Positions 8,985-18,684 of a DNA stretch of 64,000 bases are shown in pieces. This stretch comes from Yoonia tamlensis (GTDB taxonomy: Bacteria; Pseudomonadota; Alphaproteobacteria; Rhodobacterales; Rhodobacteraceae), in the NCBI RefSeq assembly GCF_900115105.1, contig NZ_FOYP01000001.1:1514097-1578096 (forward strand). The letters are read 5' to 3'. A program made the translations under genes and the position numbers. Position 1 is the first letter of the stretch. Each line of letters opens with the position of its first letter. The notes under the pieces are model-generated. The model searched no databases. It was given only the letters and a program-made list of their open reading frames with translations, and had not been told where the DNA came from.

Positions 8985-11276
8985 CTAAAGTGCGACACAA
9001 TCCGCAAAATAGGCCGATGTCCCGTCTTCGGCGATCTCGTGCACAAGCCCGTGAATGTCATTTTCAAACCCGGGGCATTCGCGCGCAAATTCGCGGTTGA
9101 ATTTCAGATAATCGACAATTTTCTTGTTGAACACCTCGCCCGGCACCAAAAGCGGGATACCTGGCGGATAAGGGGTGATCAGGCTGGTTGTGATCCGCCC
9201 TTCGAGTTCATCAATCGGGACCCGCTGCGTGGTGCGCTGTGCGATATGGGCAAAGGCCGCGCTTGGCGTCATCGCGGGGGTATGATCGCTCAGGTAGATA
9301 TCGGTCGACAGGATCGCTACATCGTATTTGGTATAAAGCGCATGCACATGCTGACACAGATCGCGCAGCCCCATTTTTTCATAGCGCGGGTGCTGGGCAC
9401 AGAATTTCGGCATCGTCCGCCATAGCGGCTGGTTGCGGTCATAATCGTCTTTGAACTGCTGCAATGCCGCCACAAGCGTGTTCCAGCGCCCTTTGGTGAT
9501 CCCGATCGTGAACATGATGAAAAAGCTGTAAAGCCCTGTTTTCTCAACAACGACACCGTGTTCAACCAGATATTTCGACACGATGGACGCCGGAATGCCG
9601 GTTTCTTCGAACCGGCCGTCCAGATTCAAGCCCGGAGTGATCAAGGTCGCCTTGATCGGGTCAAGCATGTTGAAACCGGGTGCCATATAGCCGAACCCGT
9701 GCCATGAATCTTCACCGTCCGAGGCCTGCACACCGTCCGCATCGGTCCGTTTGAGCACCCAATCCTTGGTTTCGCCGATCCCCTCGTCGCCTAATGCCTC
9801 TGGTCCCCAGACTTCGAACCACCAGTCGTCTTCACCGAATTCTTCATCGACTTTGCGCATCGCGCGCCGGAAATCGAGAGCCTCTGCGATGCTTTCTTCA
9901 ACCAGCGCGGTGCCGCCTGGCGGTTCCATCATCGCCGCCGCCACATCACAGCTTGCGATGATCGAATATTGCGGGCTGGTCGATGTGTGCATCAGATAGG
10001 CTTCGTTGAACAGGTGACGATCCAGCTTGGTGTCTTCGCTGTCTTGCACAAGCACATGGCTTGCCTGTGAAATCCCCGCCAACAATTTGTGGATCGACTG
10101 GGTCGCATAGGTCACGGAATGCTTGGTGCGGCCACGTTTGCGGCCCATCGCATGATAGCTGCCATAAAACGGATGGAACGCAGCATGGGGCAACCATGCT
10201 TCGTCGAAATGCAGGTTTTCGACATAACCGTCCAGCAGACCCTTGATGGTTTCGGTGTTATAAAGCACCCCGTCATAGGTTGATTGGGTCAGCGTCATGA
10301 TCCGCGGTTTGATCGCATCAACATCGACACCTTCAAGCAACGGGTTGGCGCGGATTTTGGCCTTGATGCTTTCGATCTCGAATTCGCTTTGCGGGATCGG
10401 GCCGATGATGCCGTAATGGTTACGCGTGGGCTTCAGGAACACAGGGATCGCGCCGGTCATGATAATGCTGTGCAGGATCGATTTGTGGCAGTTGCGGTCA
10501 ACCACCACCACATCGCCGGGTGCAACGGTGTGATGCCACACCATTTTGTTGGACGTCGATGTGCCGTTGGTCACGAAATAGCAGTGATCTGCGTTGAAAA
10601 TCCGCGCCGCATTGCGTTCGGACGCGCCAATCGCGCCGTTGTGATCCAACAGCTGGCCGAGTTCCTCGACCGCGTTACACACATCCGCGCGCAGCATGTT
10701 TTCACCGTAAAACTGGTGGTACATCTGCCCGATAGGCGATTTCAGAAACGCCACGCCGCCCGAATGGCCGGGGCAGTGCCACGAATACGACCCGTCTTCT
10801 GCGTAATCCAAAAGCGCCTTGAAAAACGGCGGCTGGATGCCTTCAAGATATTGTTTGGCTTCGCGAATAATATGGCGCGCCACAAATTCGGGCGTGTCTT
10901 CGAACGCATGGATAAACCCGTGCAATTCGCGCAGGATGTCGTTGGGCAGATGCCGGCTTGTCTTGGTTTCGCCGTACACATAGATCGGCACGTCTTCGTT
11001 TTTCCAGCGTACTTCTTCGATGAAATTGCGCAGATTCAAAACGGCAGGGTCAAGGTCGGGACCGGGCGTGAACTCTTCGTCGTCGATGGACAAAAGAAAG
11101 GCGCTCGCGCGCGATTGTTGCTGCGCAAATTGCGACAGGTCGCCATAGCTGGTGACGCCCAGCACCTCGAAACCTTCTTCCTCGATCGCCGTGGCCAGCG
11201 CCCTGATCCCGAGGCCCGATGTATTTTCGGACCGGAAGTCTTCGTCGATGATGACAATGGGAAAGCGGAATTTCAT
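8985..11276 (-). CDS. Orn/Lys/Arg decarboxylase (PLP-dependent, fold type I)
   Basis: A 763-residue decarboxylase of the biodegradative arginine/lysine/ornithine family. Residues about 1-130 form the receiver-like wing domain. The PLP-binding core includes HFDEAW (Asp358) and the Schiff-base lysine Lys397 in ATQSIHKLLAG. The C-terminal domain is complete. By length and wing domain it resembles the arginine decarboxylase AdiA and lysine decarboxylase rather than the short biosynthetic form, but substrate cannot be fixed by eye. In marine alphaproteobacteria such enzymes feed polyamine synthesis. AAGGAA lies before the ATG. A cation/proton antiporter gene ends the upstream side on the same strand order. 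Confidence 0.85.
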   Translation of the reverse strand: MKFRFPIVIIDEDFRSENTSGLGIRALATAIEEEGFEVLGVTSYGDLSQFAQQQSRASAFLLSIDDEEFTPGPDLDPAVLNLRNFIEEVRWKNEDVPIYVYGETKTSRHLPNDILRELHGFIHAFEDTPEFVARHIIREAKQYLEGIQPPFFKALLDYAEDGSYSWHCPGHSGGVAFLKSPIGQMYHQFYGENMLRADVCNAVEELGQLLDHNGAIGASERNAARIFNADHCYFVTNGTSTSNKMVWHHTVAPGDVVVVDRNCHKSILHSIIMTGAIPVFLKPTRNHYGIIGPIPQSEFEIESIKAKIRANPLLEGVDVDAIKPRIMTLTQSTYDGVLYNTETIKGLLDGYVENLHFDEAWLPHAAFHPFYGSYHAMGRKRGRTKHSVTYATQSIHKLLAGISQASHVLVQDSEDTKLDRHLFNEAYLMHTSTSPQYSIIASCDVAAAMMEPPGGTALVEESIAEALDFRRAMRKVDEEFGEDDWWFEVWGPEALGDEGIGETKDWVLKRTDADGVQASDGEDSWHGFGYMAPGFNMLDPIKATLITPGLNLDGRFEETGIPASIVSKYLVEHGVVVEKTGLYSFFIMFTIGITKGRWNTLVAALQQFKDDYDRNQPLWRTMPKFCAQHPRYEKMGLRDLCQHVHALYTKYDVAILSTDIYLSDHTPAMTPSAAFAHIAQRTTQRVPIDELEGRITTSLITPYPPGIPLLVPGEVFNKKIVDYLKFNREFARECPGFENDIHGLVHEIAEDGTSAYFADCVAL

Positions 11277-11363
11277 GTTTGATTCCTTCTTGCGCTGAAT
11301 TTGGGTGCATCGAACTCCATGGACTATGCAGGCAAAGCTGCCCGCATGTCCATGAAGCCGGTC

Positions 11364-13202
11364 TTAAGTGGACACAGGAGCCGGTTGTTCGGGCTCGTCC
11401 GATCCAGGCGGGCGCAGGGCAATGATGCGCACATCGGGGGCGGGTTTCACCTCTTCATCTTTGCGGATCAGTTTGATCGCGCCATTTGTGCCGATCCGCG
11501 CGAAAAGATGCGCATCGGGCCGTTTTGCGCGCCAGTCCTCAAGCGTGTATTCTTCGCTCAGCCGCGTGATCCGGAATGTCCAACCATCCGCAATCATACG
11601 TTCCAACCCGCGGTGGGTTTCTTCAACGCCAAACTTGCGCCCGCCCAATGTCCGCGGCAACTGGTGGCGCGCGCTGTCGTTTTTGGCGCGCATGACTTGG
11701 AACACGGAATCGCGGCCGAATTCTGGTGCCAGATCGGTGGCGACCAGCGTGTTATAGGCGTCGTTATCTGTGGCGGCGACCAATGTCGCATAGCTGATCA
11801 ATTCCAGCCGCTGCTCGGCGGCCTCGGACAGGATATCGCCCGAAAACGTCGGGATGCCCGCCGCGCGCGCGCCGCGCAAGTTGCCAAAGTTCGGGTCGGT
11901 CATCAGCACTGGCACCTCGGCCTTTTTCAATGCTTCGGCAAAGGCGGTTGTCCAGTTTGACCCACCAATCACCACAACCCCCGGCACGTCCGCGCCGGTC
12001 AACCCCAGCCAGCGCGCAAAAGGCGCGAGCGTGAACCCGTGCAACACCACGGTGACCGCAACCAGAACAAAGGCCAGCGGTGCAATCAGCGGCGCATCTT
12101 CAAAACCAAGCCCGATCAGCCGGTCCCCGAACAATCCTGCGACAGCAACAAGAACCACCCCGCGCGGGCCGGTAAATGCCACAAGGATCTGTTCACGATA
12201 CGGAACCCCCGACCCCAAAAGTGCCACAAACACTGTCAGCGGGCGGGCAACCAAGATCACCAGCAGAACAAAGCTGATTGCGCGCAGATCAAGCTGACGT
12301 AGCGCGGAAAAATCAAGGCTCGCTGCGAGCAGGATAAACACGCCTGAAACCAGCAAGACCGTGGCGTGTTCCTTGAAACGCCGCAGTTCTTCGTAGCTGG
12401 GCAGGTTCGCATTGGCGATCACGATCCCCATGATGGTAACCGCCAAAAGCCCGCTTTCGTGCAGCACGTAATCCGACAGGCCAAAAATGCCCAAAAGCAA
12501 CGCAAACAGCACGGGCACTTTCATATACTCAGGCACCCAGCCCCGTTTGAACGCGCGCGCAAGCCCGTAGCCGGCAAGGATGCCCAGCACGGTCGCAACC
12601 GTGATCCCGATGACCAGATCCATGATCGCGGCATTCACCGTGGTGGCCGTGTTCATTACCAGCACGACCTCGAATGCCAGCACAGCGGCCAAAGCGCCGA
12701 TCGGGTCGTTGACGATGGCCTCCCACTGCAGCAAGGCCGCGGGGCGTTTGGACAGTCGCGCGGTGCGCAACAACGGTGCAATCACGGTAGGACCGGTCAC
12801 GATCATGATGCCGCCGAAAACAGTCGCGCTTTCCCACGACAGCCCTGCCCCGTAGCGCAGCGCCAATGTTGACGTCAACCAGCCAAGCGGCGCACCGATA
12901 AACACCAGCCGCCGCACACCCTTGGCCGCATCCGCCAAATTATGAAAGTTCAAGGTCAGCCCGCCCTCGAACAGGATAATCGCAACCGCAATCGATATCA
13001 TCGGCCCCATCAGCGGCCCGATATCACGTGCCGGATTGAAAACGCCCGTTACCGGCCCGATCAGCACCCCCGCGACCAGCATTAGTACAATCGCAGGCAT
13101 CCGCAGGCGCCAAGCCACCCATTGCGACCCGACCCCAAGCGCACCCACAAGCGCAAATGCCATGACAGGCGCCATTGCGCCAATGTCCGATTCAACTGCC
13201 AT
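11364..13202 (-). CDS. Cation:proton antiporter (CPA1 type) with TrkA-N-like domain
   Basis: A 612-residue polytopic membrane protein. About twelve transmembrane helices cover residues 1-395, including the family ILFEGGLTL and VNDPIGALAAV segments that carry the acidic transport residues (the ND motif typical of electroneutral Na+/H+ exchangers). From about residue 410 a Rossmann-like domain (VVVIGGSNWTTAF) resembles TrkA-N nucleotide-sensing domains, followed by a soluble tail. The longer frame to 13232 is rejected because AGGGG lies before the ATG at 13202. It overlaps the end of dgt by 11 bp. Na+ or K+ as the exchanged ion cannot be decided. Confidence 0.87.
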   Translation of the reverse strand: MAVESDIGAMAPVMAFALVGALGVGSQWVAWRLRMPAIVLMLVAGVLIGPVTGVFNPARDIGPLMGPMISIAVAIILFEGGLTLNFHNLADAAKGVRRLVFIGAPLGWLTSTLALRYGAGLSWESATVFGGIMIVTGPTVIAPLLRTARLSKRPAALLQWEAIVNDPIGALAAVLAFEVVLVMNTATTVNAAIMDLVIGITVATVLGILAGYGLARAFKRGWVPEYMKVPVLFALLLGIFGLSDYVLHESGLLAVTIMGIVIANANLPSYEELRRFKEHATVLLVSGVFILLAASLDFSALRQLDLRAISFVLLVILVARPLTVFVALLGSGVPYREQILVAFTGPRGVVLVAVAGLFGDRLIGLGFEDAPLIAPLAFVLVAVTVVLHGFTLAPFARWLGLTGADVPGVVVIGGSNWTTAFAEALKKAEVPVLMTDPNFGNLRGARAAGIPTFSGDILSEAAEQRLELISYATLVAATDNDAYNTLVATDLAPEFGRDSVFQVMRAKNDSARHQLPRTLGGRKFGVEETHRGLERMIADGWTFRITRLSEEYTLEDWRAKRPDAHLFARIGTNGAIKLIRKDEEVKPAPDVRIIALRPPGSDEPEQPAPVST

Positions 13203-14364
13203 CGATAACCCCTGCTGGTATTTCTTCGCCACCGATCAGCCGGCGATGTTCCTGAATCGCGAACCTATCTGTCATGCCTGCAATATAATCCGCAACACTC
13301 CTTGCCAAGGCGATTTCATCGGGCGCATCCGCCACATCCTTGCGCCATTGCTTGGGCAGTTCATCCGTATTCTGCATGAAAAACGGAAATAAATCATTGA
13401 CCATCTGCGTCACCACCACCCGCATTTCCACAACCGCAGGCGCGCGGTACATGCGGGTAAACAGGAATTTGCGGATGACCTTCAGGTCGGTCCACAGTTC
13501 CGGCGAAAACTGGATCATCATGCGCCCCGCGTGGCGGATGTCATGCACGGTGGACGGGTTCAGGTCTGTCAAATTGCGCTGGCTGACCTTGATCACATCC
13601 TCGACCAGCACCCCAAAGAACCGGCGCAAGGCCTCGTGGCGGCGACGGTAATAATTCAGATCGGGGTATTTCGCGTCCACACGCGCAAAACAATCGCGCA
13701 GGATCGGCAGTTCTGCCAGATCATCCGTGCTGAACAGCTCAGCACGAAGACCGTCGTGTAAGTCATGGTTATTATAGGCAATATCGTCGGCAAGTGCAGC
13801 AACCTGCGCCTCGGCGCTGGCATGTGTGTGCAATTCAAGATCATGGCGCGCGTTATAGGCGGCCAGCGCATAGGGAATATCGCCCGTCACAGGACCATTG
13901 TGTTTGGCGATACCTTCCAATGTCTCCCACGTCAGGTTCAGCCCGTCCCATTCGGCATAGTGGCGTTCCAGATCGGTCACGATCCGAAGCGCCTGCGCGT
14001 TGTGGTCAAACCCGCCGTAAGGCTGCATCAAGGCATCCAACGCCTCTTCGCCGGTATGGCCAAAGGGCGTGTGACCCAGATCATGCGCCAATGCGACGGC
14101 TTCGGTCAGCTCGACATTCAGCCCCAATGTGCCCGCAACAGTGCGCGCGACCTGCGCGACCTCGATCGAATGGGTCAGCCGCGTGCGGAAATAATCACCT
14201 TCATGTTCGATAAATACTTGGGTCTTATGTTTGAGCCGCCGGAAGGCTGACGCATGAATGATCCGGTCGCGATCGCGTTGAAAAGGCGAGCGAAAATAGC
14301 TTTCTTCTTCGGGGTAAAGCCGCCCGCGCGGGTTTTGCGGGTCGGTTGCATAGGGGGCTGCCAT
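13192..14364 (-). CDS. dgt: Deoxyguanosinetriphosphate triphosphohydrolase-like protein
   Basis: An HD-superfamily enzyme that hydrolyses dNTPs to nucleosides and tripolyphosphate, lowering the dNTP pool. At 390 residues it belongs to the shorter type-2 group. Visible motifs are FRRLKHKTQVF, TRLTHSIEV (first His) and AHDLGHTPFGHTGE (the HD pair), then LADDIAYNNHD with a later metal Asp. A 48-codon upstream extension runs across the divergent promoter toward the Fe-S carrier gene, so the ATG at 14364 is chosen. Gene order dgt / erpA-like / xth is a recurrent alphaproteobacterial cluster. Confidence 0.92.
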   Translation of the reverse strand: MAAPYATDPQNPRGRLYPEEESYFRSPFQRDRDRIIHASAFRRLKHKTQVFIEHEGDYFRTRLTHSIEVAQVARTVAGTLGLNVELTEAVALAHDLGHTPFGHTGEEALDALMQPYGGFDHNAQALRIVTDLERHYAEWDGLNLTWETLEGIAKHNGPVTGDIPYALAAYNARHDLELHTHASAEAQVAALADDIAYNNHDLHDGLRAELFSTDDLAELPILRDCFARVDAKYPDLNYYRRRHEALRRFFGVLVEDVIKVSQRNLTDLNPSTVHDIRHAGRMMIQFSPELWTDLKVIRKFLFTRMYRAPAVVEMRVVVTQMVNDLFPFFMQNTDELPKQWRKDVADAPDEIALARSVADYIAGMTDRFAIQEHRRLIGGEEIPAGVIDGS

Positions 14365-14436
14365 TGTTTTGCCTGTCTTGTCCGTCTTGCTTATGGACCC
14401 TATATTGCAATTGAACACAAACGCATAGGTCGCAAA

Positions 14437-14763
14437 ATGCTGACAATTCCCCCAAAAGTAACGCCACGCGCCTTTGAACGGCTGGCCGAGATTGGTGCCG
14501 CAGCCCAAGGCAAGGCCCTGCGCATCGCGGTTGAGGGCGGCGGGTGTTCGGGATTTCAGTATGAAATTGATCTCGATGAGGTCAAAGACGATGACCTTGC
14601 CCTGACAGATCAGGGCGAAACCGTGGTGATTGATGCCGTGTCCCTGCCCTTTCTGGCCGATGCGACGATCGATTTTTCCGAAGAACTGATCGGCGCGCGA
14701 TTTGTGATCAACAATCCCAATGCGGCATCATCTTGCGGCTGCGGCACATCATTTTCGATGTAG
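14437..14763 (+). CDS. erpA: A-type iron-sulfur cluster carrier (ErpA/IscA family)
   Basis: A 108-residue scaffold/carrier that hands Fe-S clusters to apo-proteins. The three ligand cysteines are present: the first in EGGGCSGFQYEI and two in the C-terminal SSCGCGTSF. Overall length and the NPNAASSCGCG ending match ErpA/IscA. An in-frame upstream extension overlaps dgt on the other strand and is ignored. The gene is divergent from dgt with a 72-bp gap that must hold both promoters. The choice of ErpA over IscA rests on the isolated location outside any isc or suf operon. Confidence 0.85.
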   Translation: MLTIPPKVTPRAFERLAEIGAAAQGKALRIAVEGGGCSGFQYEIDLDEVKDDDLALTDQGETVVIDAVSLPFLADATIDFSEELIGARFVINNPNAASSCGCGTSFSM

Positions 14764-14820
14764 CCTGCCCTTGTACATCGCCGCGCCCTCCTGCAAAACT
14801 GGCCAAAACAGGGGCGGACA

Positions 14821-15621
14821 ATGAAAATCGCGACATTCAACATTAACGGCATCAAGGCGCGGATGAACGCGCTGACCGATTGGCTGGACGATGCCAATCC
14901 CGATGTCGCTATTTTGCAGGAAATTAAATCCCAGGACGAAGGATTCCCGCGCGAAGCCCTTGAAGACAAAGGCTATAACGTCGAAACCCATGGGCAAAAA
15001 GGGTTTAACGGTGTTGCGATCCTGTCCAAGCTACCGCTTGAAGATGTGACCCGCGGCCTGCCCGGTGCGGCGGGTGCCGGACGTGAAGGTGTCGACGATG
15101 AAGAGGCGCGCTATATCGAAGCCACGGTCGTGGGCGATGTCGCGATCCGCATTTGCGGGCTGTATCTGCCCAATGGCAACCCTGCCCCTGGCCCCAAATA
15201 TGATTATAAACTGCGCTGGATGGACCGGCTGTATACCCGCGCCCAAGAATTGATGGCGGCTGAAATGCCCGCGCTGATGGCCGGTGATTACAACATCATC
15301 CCCCAGCCCGAGGATGCCGCGCGCCCCGCCGATTGGACCGATGACGCGCTGTTCCGGCCCGAAAGCCGCGCCGCATTTCGCAAAATCGTGAACCTTGGCT
15401 TCACCGAGGCTTTTCGGTCGTGTGAAACAGGCGACGGGCATTATTCATTCTGGGATTACCAGGCGGGCGCATGGGAAAAGAACAACGGCATCCGCATTGA
15501 TCACTTTCTTTTGACCCCGCAATGCGCGGATTTGTTGAATAATTGCTGGATCGAATCTGCGGTTCGCGGGCGCGAACGCCCGTCGGATCATGTGCCCGTC
15601 TGGGTTGACCTCGCGGCCTAG
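14821..15621 (+). CDS. xth: Exodeoxyribonuclease III
   Basis: An AP endonuclease and 3'-5' exonuclease of base-excision repair. The 266-residue protein carries the family motifs KIATFNINGIKARM at the start, ILQEIKSQD (metal Glu), LMAGDYNIIP (Asp-Asn pair) and the closing RIDHFLL and PSDHVPVW (catalytic Asp-His). It begins 57 bp after the Fe-S carrier gene on the same strand, and both may be read together. Confidence 0.95.
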   Translation: MKIATFNINGIKARMNALTDWLDDANPDVAILQEIKSQDEGFPREALEDKGYNVETHGQKGFNGVAILSKLPLEDVTRGLPGAAGAGREGVDDEEARYIEATVVGDVAIRICGLYLPNGNPAPGPKYDYKLRWMDRLYTRAQELMAAEMPALMAGDYNIIPQPEDAARPADWTDDALFRPESRAAFRKIVNLGFTEAFRSCETGDGHYSFWDYQAGAWEKNNGIRIDHFLLTPQCADLLNNCWIESAVRGRERPSDHVPVWVDLAA

Positions 15622-15697
15622 GTTCATCGATAATTAAGACAGGCGCATTATGCTATGCGCCATTGTTAAGGTGCATCTTGTAAGGAGCATGGCAAAA

Positions 15698-16024
15698 ATG
15701 CTCGGTAAAACAATTGCTTTGGCCTGCAGTCTGGCCTGTTTTTCGCCTTCTATTGCGGCGGCGCAATGCCTGATGGCCAACACCAGTGCCAGTTGCGTCA
15801 CCGCGCCCGTATCCACAACCCCGCGCCCAAGCCCTGTTGAAATCGGCAGCTATCTGGAACGTGGCGAACATTCGATCATGATGAACGCAGACTATTATGG
15901 CCTGCCGCCGGTACGCGATGGCTGGGTCTATATGCGGATCGAAGATGACGTTTACCGCGTTGATTTCAGGACGTTTCAGGTACTGGAACAGGTGACCGAC
16001 CAGACCAATTACTATTTTCGCTAG
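15698..16024 (+). CDS. Periplasmic RcnB-like small protein
   Basis: A 108-residue exported protein. Residues 1-22 form a clear signal peptide (GKTIALACSLACF...IAAAQ). The C-terminal half, with YYGLPPVRDGWVYMRIEDD followed by VYRVDF, resembles the RcnB fold, a periplasmic domain known from nickel/cobalt homeostasis in enterobacteria but widespread with unknown roles elsewhere. AAGGAG at 15682-15687 favours the ATG at 15698 over the one at 15689, which would sit too close. The last 4 bp overlap the convergent monooxygenase. No metal ligands are obvious, so a metal role is only inference. Confidence 0.65.
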   Translation: MLGKTIALACSLACFSPSIAAAQCLMANTSASCVTAPVSTTPRPSPVEIGSYLERGEHSIMMNADYYGLPPVRDGWVYMRIEDDVYRVDFRTFQVLEQVTDQTNYYFR

Positions 16025-17169
16025 GTAGACACGTCAAAATCATACAGCCATGACAGCCGGTTCAAAAACGCATTCGGCGCGACAGCCCCCATTGCACGCA
16101 GGCCACTATGGGCGATGCGGCGCTTGACGCCTGAAAAATGGTAGTTGCGCGCATTGGCATTGGCTGCGTTGATCGCACGGACCACACGGTCGCGGCGGTC
16201 CTGTTGATACAGGCGCAGACCTGTCGCAAGCGTTTCATGGCGATTGCATGCGCGCGCCAGAACATATGCATCCTCGATCGCAAGATTCGCGCCTTGTGCC
16301 AGAAATGGCAGCGTCGGATGCGCCGCATCGCCCAAAATCGCCATGCTGCCCATCTGCCAGCGCTGCGCCACCGGATGGCGGAACAACCCCCACAGGTTTA
16401 CCTTTTCGACATCGGCAAGGATCGATTTCAGCCGCCAGTCGCAATCCGCAAAAGCGTGCCGCAGATTGCCCGGATCATCATTGTGATTCCAGCCTTCATC
16501 GGCCCATTGGCTGCGCTGCTGCACGGCCACAATATTCAGCCGTCCGCCCGGCAGCGGATAGGTGACCATATGACGCCCAGGTGCCATCCAGATCCGCGCC
16601 ACCGGTTCATGATCTTCCGATTGCACCAAGGCGCGCCATGCAACCTGACCGGTAAAAAACGGCTGCGCGGGCGTGTTGATCACGCTGCGCAGCACAGAAT
16701 GCAGCCCGTCCGCCCCGATGGTCAGATCAGGCGTCACGGTTTCGCCGGTTGCAACAAACGATCCGTCCTGCCTGATATCGCTGATCCGCGCGTTCAGCTT
16801 CACCACAACGCCGGTTGCCGCGCAGGCACGCGCAAGCAAATCAATAAGTGCGGCGCGATGAAAAAAACGGTAGGGGGGCGATTGTTCAGACAGGTCAAAA
16901 CGGGTGATCGCCCGCCCGGTAAGCGCATCCATGGGCACAACCGCCTGCGCCTGTAGCCCCGAAAGGCCCAAAGGTTTTTCCAGCCCCAGCGCATAAAGCG
17001 CGCGCATCCCGTTGGGGGTAATTTGCAGCCCCGCCCCGACTTCGGTCAATGCGGGGGCCTGTTCGTAGACAGTGACAGAGGCGCCATGTCGCGCAAACGC
17101 AAGGGCCGCGGTCAGCCCTCCGATGCCGCCGCCAATTATGGCGACGTTGCGGTTTGCGTTATAATGCAT
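16021..17169 (-). CDS. FAD-dependent aromatic-ring monooxygenase
   Basis: A 382-residue flavoprotein of the salicylate/3-hydroxybenzoate hydroxylase group. The GxGxxG of the dinucleotide fold is in VAIIGGGIGGLTAA near residues 8-21, the DG motif is in IGADGLHS, and the second FAD motif is GDAAHPTLPFLAQGANLAIED. The length fits single-component hydroxylases. The substrate cannot be told. The start ATG is one base after the dksA stop, so the two are probably cotranscribed; an upstream extension inside dksA is rejected. No ring-cleavage or transport genes surround it. Confidence 0.85.
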   Translation of the reverse strand: MHYNANRNVAIIGGGIGGLTAALAFARHGASVTVYEQAPALTEVGAGLQITPNGMRALYALGLEKPLGLSGLQAQAVVPMDALTGRAITRFDLSEQSPPYRFFHRAALIDLLARACAATGVVVKLNARISDIRQDGSFVATGETVTPDLTIGADGLHSVLRSVINTPAQPFFTGQVAWRALVQSEDHEPVARIWMAPGRHMVTYPLPGGRLNIVAVQQRSQWADEGWNHNDDPGNLRHAFADCDWRLKSILADVEKVNLWGLFRHPVAQRWQMGSMAILGDAAHPTLPFLAQGANLAIEDAYVLARACNRHETLATGLRLYQQDRRDRVVRAINAANANARNYHFSGVKRRIAHSGLRAMGAVAPNAFLNRLSWLYDFDVST

Positions 17170-17170
17170 C

Positions 17171-17599
17171 CTAGTCGTCGCGATGCACCTTTTCACGGCG
17201 CTCGTGGCGTTCTTGCGCCTCAAGGCTCATGGTGGCGATGGGGCGCGCGTCCAGCCGCTTGAGCGAAATCGCCTCGCCGGTAATTTCACAATAGCCGTAT
17301 TCACCTTCGTCGATGCGGCGCAAGGCGGCGTCGATTTTGGCGACCAATTTACGCTGGCGGTCACGTGTGCGCAACTCGAGCGAACGGTCGGTTTCTTCGG
17401 ATGCACGGTCGGCGACATCGGGGATATTGCGGGTCTGGTCTTTCATCCCTGCAACGGTGTCACGGGTATCTTCGACAAGTTCCGCCTTCCAGTTCAACAG
17501 CTTACGACGGAAATATTCCGTCTGGCGTTCGTTCATGAACGGCTCGTTGTCGGCAGGGGTATAGTCTTCTGGCAGAAACGTTTCGGCTTTCATCTTCAT
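17171..17599 (-). CDS. dksA: RNA polymerase-binding factor DksA
   Basis: DksA reaches through the secondary channel of RNA polymerase and, with ppGpp, resets rRNA and amino-acid promoters. The 142-residue protein has the coiled-coil region (residues about 30-95, with DVADRASEETDRSLELRTRDR; the D-x-x-D-x-A tip is seen) and the C-terminal globular domain. Only one cysteine (YGYC) remains where the classical form has four zinc ligands; the others read ARPIATMS. This Cys-poor form is usual in alphaproteobacteria. Two ATG codons, at 17599 and 17593, are possible. It is divergent from the MoxR gene, with a 181-bp gap. Confidence 0.93.
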   Translation of the reverse strand: MKMKAETFLPEDYTPADNEPFMNERQTEYFRRKLLNWKAELVEDTRDTVAGMKDQTRNIPDVADRASEETDRSLELRTRDRQRKLVAKIDAALRRIDEGEYGYCEITGEAISLKRLDARPIATMSLEAQERHERREKVHRDD

Positions 17600-17780
17600 A
17601 CCTTATCAATTCTCCGGCACGGCCTTGCCACAATCCAAAAGTACAGTAGCGGGGGCCATATTTACGCGGGGGTTTACTCCTTCGGATGGCAACTGTCACC
17701 CCCTGTTTTTGACGATTAAGGGTTGTTGATGATCGGCACGGACCTGATAGGTTGCGACCACAATAACTGGATTTGCGAAG

Positions 17781-18620
17781 ATGAAGTTTACAGGCACCGA
17801 CACATATGTAGCGACTGAAGATCTGGGGGTTGCGGTGAATGCGGCGATGGTTTTGCAGCGCCCCTTGCTTGTCAAAGGCGAACCCGGCACCGGCAAAACC
17901 GAACTGGCCCGTCAGGTCAGCGCGGCGCTGGATATGCCGATGATCGAATGGAACATCAAATCCACCACCAAGGCGCAGCAGGGGCTTTATGAATACGACG
18001 CCGTCAGTCGGTTACGCGACAGCCAATTGGGTGACGCCAAGGTCAATGATGTGGGCAATTACATCAAAAAGGGGAAGCTCTGGCAGGCGTTTGCGTCTCC
18101 CGAACGTGTGGTTTTGTTGATTGATGAAATCGACAAGGCCGACATCGAATTTCCCAATGATCTGCTGCAAGAACTGGATCGCATGGAATTCCACGTCTAC
18201 GAGACGGGCGAAACCGTGCAGGCGCGCCACCGCCCCGTGATCATCATCACGTCCAACAATGAAAAGGAATTGCCAGACGCGTTTTTGCGCCGCTGCTTTT
18301 TCCACTATATCCAGTTTCCCGATATCGACACCCTGCGCAAAATCGTCGCCGTGCATTTCCCGGGAATCAAGGACGCGCTTTTGACCACGGCGCTGACGCA
18401 GTTTTATGACATCCGCGAAACCGCAGGACTTAAGAAAAAGCCGTCAACATCCGAAGTTCTGGACTGGCTGAAACTGCTCTTGGCCGAAGATCTGACGCCC
18501 GAGGATCTTAAACGTGACGGCGCCAATGCATTGCCCAAATTGCATGGTGCCTTGTTGAAAAACGAACAGGACGTGCATCTGTTTGAACGGCTTGCCTTTA
18601 TGGCCCGCGCGGGGCGGTAA
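17781..18620 (+). CDS. MoxR-type AAA+ ATPase
   Basis: A 279-residue AAA+ ATPase thought to act as a chaperone that inserts cofactors or remodels a VWA-containing partner. Walker A is GEPGTGKT (33-40), Walker B is LLIDE (112-116), and sensor residues lie in IIITSNNEKELP with the arginine finger in DAFLRRC. Proteins of this type work with a VWA protein, and one (20673-21860) lies four genes on in the same direction. No lid-domain abnormality is visible. The target enzyme is not evident from the neighbours, as there is no CO-dehydrogenase or methanol-dehydrogenase gene nearby. Confidence 0.9.
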   Translation: MKFTGTDTYVATEDLGVAVNAAMVLQRPLLVKGEPGTGKTELARQVSAALDMPMIEWNIKSTTKAQQGLYEYDAVSRLRDSQLGDAKVNDVGNYIKKGKLWQAFASPERVVLLIDEIDKADIEFPNDLLQELDRMEFHVYETGETVQARHRPVIIITSNNEKELPDAFLRRCFFHYIQFPDIDTLRKIVAVHFPGIKDALLTTALTQFYDIRETAGLKKKPSTSEVLDWLKLLLAEDLTPEDLKRDGANALPKLHGALLKNEQDVHLFERLAFMARAGR

Positions 18621-18684
18621 TACGGGCGTGACTGGCGGGGGCCGAATTTCCCGCTATGCTTGGCGCAATCAAGGGGCCAATAAC

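Noticed and set aside
10284-11282. 332-codon open frame on the plus strand
   Set aside because: Antisense to the Orn/Lys/Arg decarboxylase; no ribosome site and no protein family features.
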